Shown here: positions 51,481-64,000 of the stretch, piece after piece | Layout: each line of letters starts with the position of its first letter | Numbering within the stretch: position 1 is the stretch's first letter | Origin: Gordionus sp. m RMFG-2023 | Taxonomy: Eukaryota; Nematomorpha; Gordioida; Chordodea; Parachordodidae | Length of the DNA stretch: 64,000 nt | Direction: 5' to 3' | Assembly (NCBI RefSeq): GCF_954871325.1 | Contig: NC_088775.1 | Span: 53,297,561-53,361,560 of the forward strand | Translations under genes and position numbers: made by a program | The notes under the pieces: generated by a model | Seen by the model: only the letters and a program-made list of their open reading frames with translations | The model's database searches: none | What the model was told of the DNA's origin: nothing

Positions 51481-54400
51481 ATCTTAAACGTAATTTTGAA
51501 TATATTTATATCATTGAACTCAGGATATAATTCTCTATCCAAAACCGCTTAGATGTAATTTTTAAGGTTTCCGGTTCACAAAATAAATTTTTTGTCGCGA
51601 ATGACTTTTAACGGGGAAATGCTAACATCGTAAACATAATTTTGTATATAATTATATCATTCAACTCAGAATTTAATTCTCTATCGAAAACAGCTTAGAT
51701 GTATTTTTTTACGTTTCCGGTTCAAATAATAATATTTTGTCGCTAAAGACATTTATAGGTCAAATGCTAACATCTTAAACATAATTTTTAATATAATTAT
51801 ATCATTGAACTTAGAATTTAATTCTCTATCCAAAACCGTTTAGATGTATTTTTTTACGTTTCCGGTTCACAAAATAAATATTTTGTCGCGAAAGACATTT
51901 ATAGGGGAAATGCTAACATCTTAAACGTAATTTTGAATATATTTATATCATTGAACTCACAATTTAATTCTCTATCCAAAACCGCTTAGATGTAATTTTT
52001 AAGGTTTCCGGTTCACAAAATAAATTTTTTGTCGCGAAAGACTTTTAACGGGGAAAGGCTAACATCTTAAACATAATTTTGAATATAATTATATCATTGA
52101 ACTCAGAATTTAATTCTCTATCGAAAACAGCTTAGATGTATTTTTTTACTTTTCCGGTTCACATAATAATTTTTTTGTCGCGAAAGACATTTATAGGGGA
52201 AAGTCTAACATCTTAAACGTAATTTTGTTTATATCATTGAACTCAGAATTTAATTCTCTATCCAAAACTGCTTAGATGTATTTTTCTACTATTCCGGTTT
52301 TGTCACGAAAGACATTTATATAGGAAATGATAACATCTTAAACGTAATTTTGAATATATTTATATCATTGAACTGAGAATATAATTCTCTATCCAAAACC
52401 GCTTAGATGTAATTTTTAAAGTTTCCGGTTCACAAAATAAATATTTTTTCGCGAAAAACTTTTAACGGGGAAAGGCTAATATCTTAAACATAATTTTGAA
52501 TATAATTATATCATTGAACTCAGGATTTAATTCTCTATCGAAAACAGCTTAGATGTATTTTTTTACGTTTCCGGTTCACATAATAATTTTTTTGTCGCGA
52601 AAGATATTTATAGGGGAAAGTCTAACATCTTAAACATAATTTTGTTTATATCATTGAACTCAGAATTTAATTCTCTATCCAAAACTGCTTAGATGTATTT
52701 TTTTACGTTTCCGGTTCACAAAATAAATATTTTGTCACGAAAGACATTTATAGGGGAAATGCTAACATCTTAAACGTAATTTTGAATATATTTATATCTT
52801 TGAACTCAGAATATAATTCTCTATCCAAAACCGCTTAGATGAATTTTTTTACGTTTCCGGTTCACATAATAATTTTTTTGTTGCGAAAGATATTTATAGG
52901 GGAAAGTCTAACATCTTAAACATAATTTTGTTTATATCATTGAACTCAGAATTTAATTCTCTATCCAAAACTGCTTAGATGTATTTTTCTACTATTCCGG
53001 TTTTGTCACGAAAGACATTTATATAGGAAATGATAACATCTTAAACGTAATTTTGAATATATTTATATCATTGAACTGAGAATATAATTCTCTATCCACA
53101 ACCGCTTAGATGTAATTTTTAAAGTTTCCGGTTCACAAAATAAATATTTTTTCGCGAAAGACTTTTAACGGGGAAAGGCTAATATCTTAAACATAATTTT
53201 GAATATAATTATATCATTGAACTCAGGATTTAATTCTCTATCGAAAACAGCTTAGATGTATTTTTTTACGTTTCCGGTTCACATAATAATTTTTTTGTCG
53301 CGAAAGATATTTATAGGGGAAAGTCTAACATCTTAAACATAATTTTGTTTATATCATTGAATTCAGAATTTAATTCTCTATCCAAAACTGCTTAGATGTA
53401 TTTTTTTACGTTTCCGGTTCACAAAATAAATATTTTGTCACGAAAGACATTTATAGGGGAAATGCTAACATCTTAAACGTAATTTTGAATATATTTATAT
53501 CTTTGAACTCAGAATATATTTCTCTATCCAAAACCGCTTAGATGAATTTTTTTACGTTTCCAGTTTACATAATAATTTTTTTGTTGCGAAAGATATTTAT
53601 AGGGGAAAGTCTAACATCTTAAACATAATTTTGTTTATATCATTGAACTCAGAATTTAATTCTCTATCCAAAACTGCTTAGATGTATTTTTTTACGTTTC
53701 CGGTTCACAAAATAAATATTTTGTCACGAAAGACATTTATAGGGGAAATGCTAACATCTTAAACGTAATTTTGAATATATTTATATCTTTGAACTCAGAA
53801 TATAATTCTCTATACAAAACCGCTTAGATGAATTTTTTTACGTTTTCGGTTCACATAATAATTTTTTTGTTGCGAAAGATATTTATAGGGGAAAGTCTAA
53901 CATCTTAAACATAATTTTGTTTATATCATTGAACTCAGAATTTAATTCTCTATCCAAAACTGCTTAGATGTATTTTTTTACGTTTCCGGTTCACAAAAAT
54001 AATATTTTGTCGCTAAAGACATTTATAGGTCAAATGCTAACATCTTAAACGTAATTTTGAATATATTTATATCATTGAACTCAGGATATAATTCTCTATC
54101 CAAAACCGCTTAGATGTAATTTTTAAGGTTTCCGGTTCACAAAATAAATTTTTTGTCGCGAATGACTTTTAACGGGGAAATGCTAACATCGTAAACATAA
54201 TTTTGTATATAATTATATCATTCAACTCAGAATTTAATTCTCTATCGAAAACAGCTTAGATGTATTTTTTTACGTTTCCGGTTCAAATAATAATATTTTG
54301 TCGCTAAAGACATTTATAGGTCAAATGCTAACATCTTAAACATAATTTTTAATATAATTATATCATTGAACTTAGAATTTAATTCTCTATCCAAAACCGT

Positions 54401-54735
54401 TTAGATGTATTTTTTTACGTTTCCGGTTCACAAAATAAATATTTTGTCGCGAAAGACATTTATAGGGGAAATGCTAACATCTTAAACGTAATTTTGAATA
54501 TATTTATATCATTGAACTCACAATTTAATTCTCTATCCAAAACCGCTTAGATGTAATTTTTAAGGTTTCCGGTTCACAAAATAAATTTTTTGTCGCGAAA
54601 GACTTTTAACGGGGAAAGGCTAACATCTTAAACATAATTTTGAATATAATTATATCATTGACCTCAGAATTTAATTCTCTATCGAAAACAGCTTAGATGT
54701 ATTTTTTTACTTTTCCGGTTCACATAATAATTTTT
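50395..54735. repeat. Satellite D segmental duplication, offset 2,561 bp
   Basis: Markers at 50429, 51003, 51431 and 51956 recur at 52989, 53564, 53992 and 54517, offsets of 2,560-2,561 bp. The matched segments are about 50395-52175 and 52956-54735. The block overlaps the 1,713-bp duplication, so the two events are nested. A further 869-bp step (six monomers) links 53992 to 54861. Confidence 0.75.
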
Positions 54736-57700
54736 TTGTTGCGAAAGATATTTATAGGGGAAAGTCTAACATCTTAAACATAATTTTGTTTATATCATTG
54801 AACTCAGAATTTAATTCTCTATCCAAAACTGCTTAGATGTATTTTTTTACGTTTCCGGTTCACAAAAATAATATTTTGTCGCTAAAGACATTTATAGGTC
54901 AAATGCTAACATCTTAAACGTAATTTTGAATATATTTATATCATTGAACTCAGGATATAATTCTCTATCCAAAACCGCTTAGATGTAATTTTTAAGGTTT
55001 CCGGTTCACAAAATAAATTTTTTGTCGCGAATGACTTTTAACGGGGAAATGCTAACATCGTAAACATAATTTTGTATATAATTATATCATTCAACTCAGA
55101 ATTTAATTCTCTATCGAAAACAGCTTAGATGTATTTTTTTACGTTTCCGGTTCAAATAATAATATTTTGTCGCTAAAGACATTTATAGGTCAAATGCTAA
55201 CATCTTAAACATAATTTTTAATATAATTATATCATTGAACTTAGAATTTAATTCTCTATCCAAAACCGTTTAGATGTATTTTTTTACGTTTCCGGTTCAC
55301 AAAATAAATATTTTGTCGCGAAAGACATTTATAGGGGAAATGCTAACATCTTAAACGTAATTTTGAATATATTTATATCATTGAACTGAGAATATAATTC
55401 TCTATCCAAAACCGCTTAGATGTAATTTTTAAAGTTTCCGGTTCACAAAATAAATATTTTTTCGCGAAAAACTTTTAACGGGGAAAGGCTAATATCTTAA
55501 ACATAATTTTGAATATAATTATATCATTGAACTCAGGATTTAATTCTCTATCGAAAACAGCTTAGATGTATTTTTTTACGTTTCCGGTTCACATAATAAT
55601 TTTTTTGTCGCGAAAGATATTTATAGGGGAAAGTCTAACATCTTAAACATAATTTTGTTTATATCATTGAACTCAGAATTTAATTCTCTATCCAAAACTG
55701 CTTAGATGTATTTTTTTACGTTTCCGGTTCACAAAATAAATATTTTGTCACGAAAGACATTTATAGGGGAAATGCTAACATCTTAAACGTAATTTTGAAT
55801 ATATTTATATCTTTGAACTCAGAATATAATTCTCTATCCAAAACCGCTTAGATGAATTTTTTTACGTTTCCGGTTCACATAATAATTTTTTTGTTGCGAA
55901 AGATATTTATAGGGGAAAGTCTAACATCTTAAACATAATTTTGTTTATATCATTGAACTCAGAATTTAATTCTCTATCCAAAACTGCTTAGATGTATTTT
56001 TTTACGTTTCCGGTTCACAAAATAAATATTTTGTCACGAAAGACATTTATAGGGGAAATGCTAACATCTTAAACGTAATTTTGAATATATTTATATCATT
56101 GAACTCAGAACATAATTCTCTATCTAAAACCGTTTAGAGGTATTTTTTTACGTTTCCGGTTCACAAAAATAATATTTTGTCGCTAAAGACATTTATAGGT
56201 CAAATGCTAACATCTTAAACATAATTTTGAATATAATTATATCATTGAACTTAGAATTTAATTCTCTATCCAAAACCGTTTAGATGTATTTTTTTACGTT
56301 TCCGGTTCACAAAATAAATATTTTGTCGCGAAAGACATTTATAGGGGAAATGCTAACATCTTAAACGTAATTTTGAATATATTTATATCATTGAACTCAG
56401 GATATAATTCTCTATGCAAAACCGCTTAGATGTAATTTTTAAGGTTTCCGGTTCACAAAATAAATTTTTTGTCGCGAATGACTTTTAACGGGGAAATGCT
56501 AACATCGTAAACATAATTTTGTATATAATTATATCATTCAACTCAGAATTTAATTCTCTATCGAAAACAGCTTAGATGTATTTTTTTACGTTTCCGGTTC
56601 AAATAATAATTTTTTTGTCGCGAAAGACTATTATAGGGGAAAGTCTAACATCTTAAACGTAATTTTGAATATATTTATATCATTGAACTCAGAATTTAAT
56701 TCTCTATCCAAAACCGCTTAGATGTAATTTTTAAGGTTTCCGGTTCACAAAATAAATTTTTTGTCGCGAAAGACTTTTAACGGGGAAAGGCTAACATCTT
56801 AAACATAATTTTGAATATAATTATATCATTGAACTCAGAATTTAATTCTCTATCGAAACCAGCTTAGATGTATTTTTTTACTTTTCCGGTTCACATAATA
56901 ATTTTTTTGTCGCGAAAGACATTTATAGGGGAAAGTCTAACATCTTAAACGTAATTTTGTTTATATCATTGAACTCAGAATTTAATTCTCTATCCAAAAC
57001 TGCTTAGATGTATTTTTCTACTATTCCGGTTTTGTCACGAAAGACATTTATATAGGAAATGATAACATCTTAAACGTAATTTTGAATATATTTATATCAT
57101 TGAGCTGAGAATATAATTCTCTATCCAAAACCGCTTAGATGTAATTTTTAAAGTTTCCGGTTCACAAAATAAATATTTTTTCGCGAAAGACTTTTAACGG
57201 GGAAAGGCTAATATCTTAAACATAATTTTGAATATAATTATATCATTGAACTCAGGATTTAATTCTCTATCGAAAACAGCTTAGATGTATTTTTTTACGT
57301 TTCCGGTTCACATAATAATTTTTTTGTCGCGAAAGATATTTATAGGGGAAAGTCTAACATCTTAAACATAATTTTGTTTATATCATTGAACTCAGAATTT
57401 AATTCTCTATCCAAAACTGCTTAGATGTATTTTTTTACGTTTCCGGTTCACAAAATAAATATTTTGTCACGAAAGACATTTATAGGGGAAATGCTAACAT
57501 CTTAAACGTAATTTTGAATATATTTATATCTTTGAACTCAGAATATAATTCTCTATCCAAAACCGCTTAGATGAATTTTTTTACGTTTCCGGTTCACATA
57601 ATAATTTTTTTGTTGCGAAAGATATTTATAGGGGAAAGTCTAACATCTTAAACATAATTTTGTTTATATCATTGAACTCAGAATTTAATTCTCTATCCAA

Positions 57701-60700
57701 AACTGCTTTGATGTATTTTTTTACGTTTCCGGTTCACAAAATAAATATTTTGTCACGAAAGACATTTATAGGGGAAATGCTAACATCTTAAACGTAATTT
57801 TGAATATATTTATATCATTGAACTCAGAACATAATTCTCTATCTAAAACCGTTTAGAGGTATTTTTTTACGTTTCCGGTTCACAAAAATAATATTTTGTC
57901 GCTAAAGACATTTATAGGTCAAATACTAACATCTTAAACATAATTTTGAATATAATTATATCATTGAACTTAGAATTTAATTCTCTATCCAAAACCGTTT
58001 AGATGTATTTTTTTACGTTTCCGGTTCACAAAATAAATATTTTGTCGCGAAAGACATTTATAGGGGAAATGCTAACATCTTAAACGTAATTTTGAATATA
58101 TTTATATCATTGAACTCAGGATATAATTCTCTATCCAAAACCGCTTAGATGTAATTTTTAAGGTTTCCGGTTCACAAAATAAATTTTTTGTCGCGAAAGA
58201 CTTTTAACGGGGAAATGCTAACATCGTAAACATAATTTTGTATATAATTATATCATTCAACTCAGAATTTAATTCTCTATCGAAAACAGCTTAGATGTAT
58301 TTTTTTACGTTTCCGGTTCAAATAATAATTTTTTTGTCGCGAAAGACTATTATAGGGGAATGTCTAACATCTTAAACGTAATTTTGAATATATTTATATC
58401 ATTGAACTCAGAATTTAATTCTCTATCCAAAACCGCTTAGATGTATTTTTTTACGTTTCCGGTTCACATGATAATTTTTTTGTCGCGAAAGACTATTATA
58501 GGGGAAAGTCTAACATCTTAAACGTAATTTTGAATATATTTATATCATTGAACTGATAATATAATTCTCTATCCAAAACCGTTTAGATGTATTTTTTTAC
58601 GTTTCCGGTTCACAAAATAAATATTTTGTCGCGAAAGACATTTATAGGGGAAATGCTAACATCTTAAACGTAATTTTGAATATATTTATATTATTGAACT
58701 CAGAACATAATTCTCTATCTAAAACCGTTTAGATGTATTTTTTTACGTTTCCGGTTCACAAAAATAATATTTTGTCGCTAAAGACATTTATAGGGGAAAT
58801 GCTAACATCTTAAACGTAATTTTGAATATATTTATATCATTGAACTCAGAACATAATTCTCTATCTAAAACCGTTTAGATGTATTTTTTTACGTTTCCGG
58901 TTCACAAAAATAATATTTTGTCGCTAAAGACATTTATAGGGGAAATGCTAACATCTTAAACATAATTTTGAATATAATTATATCATTGAACTCAGAATTT
59001 AATTCTCTATCCAAAACCGTTTAGATGTATTTTTTTACGTTTCCGGTTCACAAAATAAATATTTTATCGCGAAAGACATTTATAGGGGAAATGCTAACAT
59101 CTTAAACGTAATTTTGAATATATTTATATCATTGAACTCAGAATATAATTCTCTATCCAAAACCGCTTAGATGTAATTTTTAAGGTTTCCGGTTCACAAA
59201 ATAAATTTCGCTAGAGACTTTTAACGGGGAAATGCTAACATCTTAAACATAATTTTGAATATAATTATATCATTGAACTCAGAATTTAATTCTCTATCGA
59301 AAACAGCTTAGATGTATTTTTTTACGTTTCCGGTTCAAATAATAATTTTTTTGTCGCGAAAGACTATTATAGGGGAAAGTCTAACATCTTAAACGTAATC
59401 TTGAATATATTTATATCATTGAACTCAGAATTTAATTCTCTATCCCAAACCGTTTAGATGTATTTTTTTACGTTTACGGTTCACAAAATAAATATTTTGT
59501 CAAAGACATTTATAGGGGAAATACTAACATCTTAAACGTAATTTTGAATATATTTATATCATTGAACTGATAATATAATTCTCTATCTAAAACCGCTTAG
59601 ATGTATTTTTTTACGTTTCCGGTTCACAAAATAAATATTTTGTCGCGAAAGACATTTATAGATGAAATGCTAACATCTTAAACATAATTTTGAATATAAT
59701 TATATCATTGAACTCAGAATTTAATTCTCTATCCAAAACCGTTTAGATCTATTTTTTTACGTTTCCGGTTCACAAAATAAATATTTTGTCGCGAAAGACA
59801 TTTATAGGGCAAAGGCTAACATCTTAAACGTAATTTTTAATATAATTTAATCATTGAACTCAGAATTTAATTCTCTATCCAAAACCGCTTAGATGTAATT
59901 TTTTACATTTCCTGTTCACAAAATAATTTTTTATAGCGAAAGACATTTATAAGGTAAAGGCTAACATCTTAAACGTAATTTTTAATATATTTATATCATT
60001 GAACTCAGAATTTAATTCTCTATCAAAAACAGCTTAGATGTATTTTTTTACGTTTCCGGTTCACATGATAATTTTTTTGTCGCGAAAGACATTTATAGGG
60101 GAAAGTCTAACATCTTAAACGTAATTTTGTTTATATCATTGAACTCAGAATTTAATTCTCTATCCAAAACCGCTTAGATGTATTTTTTTACGTTTCCAGT
60201 TCACAAAATAAATTATTTGTCGCGAAAGACATTTATAAGGTAAAGGCTAACATCTTAAACGTAATTTTGAATATATTTATATCATTGAACTCAGAATTTA
60301 ATTTTCTATCGAAAACCGTTTAGATGTATTTTTTTACGTTTCAGGTTCACAAAATAATATTTTGTCGCGAAATACATTTATAGGGGAAGGTCTAACATCT
60401 AAAACGTAATTTTGTTTATATCATTGAACTCAGAATTTAATTCTCTATCCAAAACTGCTTAGAAGAATATTTTTACGTTTCCGGTTCATAAAATAATTTT
60501 TTTGTCGCGAAAGACATTTATAGGGGAAAGTCTAACATCTTTAACGTATTTTTGAATATATTTATATCATTGAACTGAGAATATTATTCTCTATCCAAAA
60601 CCGCTTAGATGTAATTTTTAAGGTTTCCGGTTCACAAAATAAATTTTTTGTCGCGAAAGACTTTTAACGGGGAAAGGCTAACATCTTAAACATAATTTTG

Positions 60701-63700
60701 AATATAATTATATCATTGAACTCAGAATTTAATTCTCTATCGAAAACAGCTTAGATGTATTTTTTTACTTTTCCGGTTCACATAATAATTTTTTTGTCGC
60801 GAAAGACATTTATAGGGGAAAGTCTAACATCTTAAACGTAATTTTGTTTATATCATTGAACTCAGAATTTAATTCTCTATCCAAAACTGCTTAGATGTAT
60901 TTTTCTACTATTCCGGTTTTGTCACGAAAGACATTTATATAGGAAATGATAACATCTTAAACGTAATTTTGAATATATTTATATCATTGAACTGAGAATA
61001 TAATTCTCTATCCAAAACCGCTTAGATGTAATTTTTAAAGTTTCCGGTTCACAAAATAAATATTTTTTCGCGAAAGACTTTTAACGGGGAAAGGCTAATA
61101 TCTTAAACATAATTTTGAATATAATTATATCATTGAACTCAGGATTTAATTCTCTATCGAAAACAGCTTAGATGTATTTTTTTACGTTTCCGGTTCACAT
61201 AATAATTTTTTTGTCGCGAAAGATATTTATAGGGGAAAGTCTAACATCTTAAACATAATTTTGTTTATATCATTGAACTCAGTATTTAATTCTCTATCCA
61301 AAACTGCTTAGATGTATTTTTTTACGTTTCCGGTTCACAAAATAAATATTTTGTCGCGAAAGACATTTATATGGGAAATGCTAACATCTTTAACGTATTT
61401 TTGAATATATTTATATCATTGAACTGAGAATATTATTCTCTATCCAAAACCGCTTAGATGTAATTTTTAAGGTTTCCAGTTCACAAAATAAATTTTTTGT
61501 CGCGAAAGACTTTTAACGGAGAAAGGCTAACATCTTAAACATAATTTTGAATATAATTATATCATTGAACTCAGAATTTAATTCTCTATCGAAAACAGCT
61601 TAGATGTATTTTTTTACTTTTCCGGTTCACATAATAATTTTTTTGTCGCGAAAGACATTTATAGGGGAAAGTCTAACATCTTAAACGTAATTTTGTTTAT
61701 ATCATTGAACTCAGAATTTAATTCTCTATCCAAAACTGCTTAGATGTATTTTTTTACGTTTCCGGTTCACAAAATAAATATTTTGTCACGAAAGACATTT
61801 ATAGGGGAAATGCTAACATCTTAAACGTAATTTTGAATATATTTATATCTTTGAACTCAGAATATAATTCTCTATCCAAAACCGCTTAGATGAATTTTTT
61901 TACGTTTCCGGTTCACATAATAATTTTTTTGTTGCGAAAGATATTTATAGGGGAAAGTCTAACATCTTAAACATAATTTTGTTTATATCATTGAACTCAG
62001 AATTTAATTCTCTATCCAAAACTGCTTAGATGTATTTTTTTACGTTTCCGGTTCACAAAATAAATATTTTGTCACGAAAGACATTTATAGGGGAAATGCT
62101 AACATCTTAAACGTAATTTTGAATATATTTATATAATTGAACTCAGAACATAATTCTCTATCTAAAACCGTTTAGAGGTATTTTTTTACGTTTCCGGTTC
62201 ACAAAAATAATATTTTGTCGCTAAAGACATTTATAGGTCAAATGCTAACATCTTAAACATAATTTTGAATATAATTATATCATTGAACTTAGAATTTAAT
62301 TCTCTATCCAAAACCGTTTAGATGTATTTTTTTACGTTTCCGGTTCACAAAATAAATATTTTGTCGCGAAAGACATTTATAGGGGAAATGCTAACATCTT
62401 AAACGTAATTTTGAATATATTTATATCATTGAACTCAGAATTTAATTCTCTATCCAAAACCGCTTAGATGTAATTTTTAAGGTTTCCGGTTCACAAAATA
62501 AATTTTTTGTCGCGAAAGACTTTTAACGGGGAAAGGCTAACATCTTAAACATAATTTTGAATATAATTATATCATTGAACTCAGAATTTAATTCTCTATC
62601 GAAAACAGCTTAGATGTATTTTTTTACGTTTCCGGTTCACATAATAATTTTTTTGTCGCGAAAGATATTTATAGGGGAAAGTCTAACATCTTAAACATAA
62701 TTTTGTTTATATCATTGAACTCAAAATTTAATTCTCTATCCAAAACTGCTTAGATGTATTTTTTTACGTTTCCGGTTCACAAAATAAATATTTTGTCACG
62801 AAAGACATTTATAGGGGAAATGCTAACATCTTAAACGTAATTTTGAATATATTTATATCTTTGAACTCAGAATATAATTCTCTATCCAAAACCGCTTAGA
62901 TGAATTTTTTTACGTTTCCGGTTCACATAATAATTTTTTTGTTGCGAAAGATATTTATAGGGGAAAGTCTAACATCTTAAACATAATTTTGTTTATATCA
63001 TTGAACTCAGAATTTAATTCTCTATCCAAAACTGCTTTGATGTATTTTTTTACGTTTCCGGTTCACAAAATAAATATTTTGTCACGAAAGACATTTATAG
63101 GGGAAATGCTAACATCTTAAACGTAATTTTGAATATATTTATATCATTGAACTCAGAACATAATTCTCTATCTAAAACCGTTTAGAGGTATTTTTTTACG
63201 TTTCCGGTTCACAAAAATAATATTTTGTCGCTAAAGACATTTATAGGTCAAATACTAACATCTTAAACATAATTTTGAATATAATTATATCATTGAACTT
63301 AGAATTTAATTCTCTATCCAAAACCGTTTAGATGTATTTTTTTACGTTTCCGGTTCACAAAATAAATATTTTGTCGCGAAAGACATTTATAGGGGAAATG
63401 CTAACATCTTAAACGTAATTTTGAATATATTTATATCATTGAAATCAGGATATAATTCTCTATCCAAAACCGCTTAGATGTAATTTTTAAGGTTTCCGGT
63501 TCACAAAATAAATTTTTTGTCGCGAAAGACTTTTAACGGGGAAATGCTAACATCGTAAACATAATTTTGTATATAATTATATCATTCAACTCAGAATTTA
63601 ATTCTCTATCGAAAACAGCTTAGATGTATTTTTTTACGTTTCCGGTTCAAATAATAATTTTTTTGTCGCGAAAGACTATTATAGGGGAATGTCTAACATC

Positions 63701-64000
63701 TTAAACGTAATTTTGAATATATTTATATCATTGAACTGATAATATAATTCTCTATCCAAAACCGTTTAGATGTATTTTTTTACGTTTCCGGTTCACCAAA
63801 TAAATAATTTGTCGCAAAATACATTTATAGGGGAAAGGCTAACATCTTAAACGTAATTTTGAATATTTATATCATTGAACTCAGAATGTAATTCTCTATC
63901 CAAAACCGCTTAGATGTAATTTTTAAGGTTTCCGGTTCACAAAATAAATTTCGCTAGAGACTTTTAACGGGGAAATGCTAACATCTTAAACATAATTTTG

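Larger units (their letters stand above)
10222..64000 (+). repeat. Satellite D: giant head-to-tail array, ~140-146 bp monomer
   Basis: About 370 monomers run in one orientation to the window edge. Consecutive blocks of the consensus are: ATCATTGAACTCAG, AATTTAATTCTCTATCC, AAAACCGCTTAGATGTATTT, TTTTACGTTTCCGGTTCAC, AAAATAAATATTTTGTCGCG, AAAGACATTTATAGGGGAAA, TGCTAACATCTTAAACGTAA, TTTTGAATATATTTAT. Measured ATCATTGAA-to-ATCATTGAA steps near the left end are 140, 146, 139, 146 and 146 bp. The short class has GTTTATATC in place of GAATATATTTATATC. Variable sites include CCGCTT/CTGCTT/CAGCTT, GTCGCG/GTCACG/GTTGCG/GTCGCT, CGTAAT/CATAAT and AATTTTTAAGG in place of the T-run. GC content is low. I saw no transposon, inversion or gene inside. 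The 64-codon frames at 28868-29062 and 35664-35858 are read-throughs of identical monomers, not genes. Strand '+' only fixes the monomer direction as written. Confidence 0.97.

Noticed and set aside
10286-64000. CRISPR array
   Set aside because: Repeat regularity invites the idea, but there are no short constant repeats separated by unique spacers; whole monomers repeat. The context is also eukaryotic.
10222-64000. Telomeric repeats or a CENP-B box in the array
   Set aside because: No TTAGGG/TTAGG-type runs were seen, and no monomer variant fits the CENP-B box pattern.

Overview
The window looks like gene-poor, repeat-built heterochromatin from an AT-rich eukaryotic nuclear genome. Nothing bacterial is visible: no operons, no long ORFs, no tRNA or rRNA. 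The decayed transposons (animal-type hAT transposases, a Gypsy-type integrase fossil, a LINE-like reverse transcriptase with a restriction-like endonuclease tail) suggest an invertebrate animal. That is an inference and the species cannot be named from this sequence. I see no intact host protein-coding gene.

Layout. Positions 118-1170 carry a broken hAT transposase on the minus strand. About 2.14-3.88 kb is satellite A (roughly 105-120 bp unit), interrupted by a 428-bp GC-rich non-autonomous hAT element with an 8-bp target duplication. About 4.4-4.6 kb is a short-period GACTTGAGT-rich minisatellite that ends like a hAT terminus. It is followed directly by satellite B (4.6-5.9 kb, ~128 bp unit with poly-C tracts) and satellite C (5.9-6.95 kb, ~305 bp unit). 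From 7.3 to 8.3 kb lie two more non-autonomous inverted-repeat elements. From 8.69 to 9.17 kb is a degenerate LINE-like fragment. From 9.25 to 9.79 kb is the 3' end of a second hAT element (minus strand), and about 10.02-10.22 kb is a Gypsy integrase fossil (plus strand).

From about 10,222 to the right edge (64,000), apart from a 10-N assembly gap at 10,276-10,285, the window is one head-to-tail satellite array (satellite D). Its monomer is ~140-146 bp and there are about 370 copies, all in one orientation. I saw no transposon inside it. The array has higher-order structure: a 1,157-bp, 8-monomer unit is repeated in tandem at 37.4-42.9 kb and recurs elsewhere. Other duplications have offsets of 1,300, 1,713, 1,874, 2,018 and 2,561 bp.

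There is no pathway or operon to describe. The most interesting signal is in satellite D: near-nucleosomal monomer length, layered higher-order repeats, and common variants that fall largely on CpG sites as CpG-to-TpG/CpA changes, as expected if the array is or was cytosine-methylated. A centromeric or pericentromeric role is plausible but cannot be shown from sequence alone.
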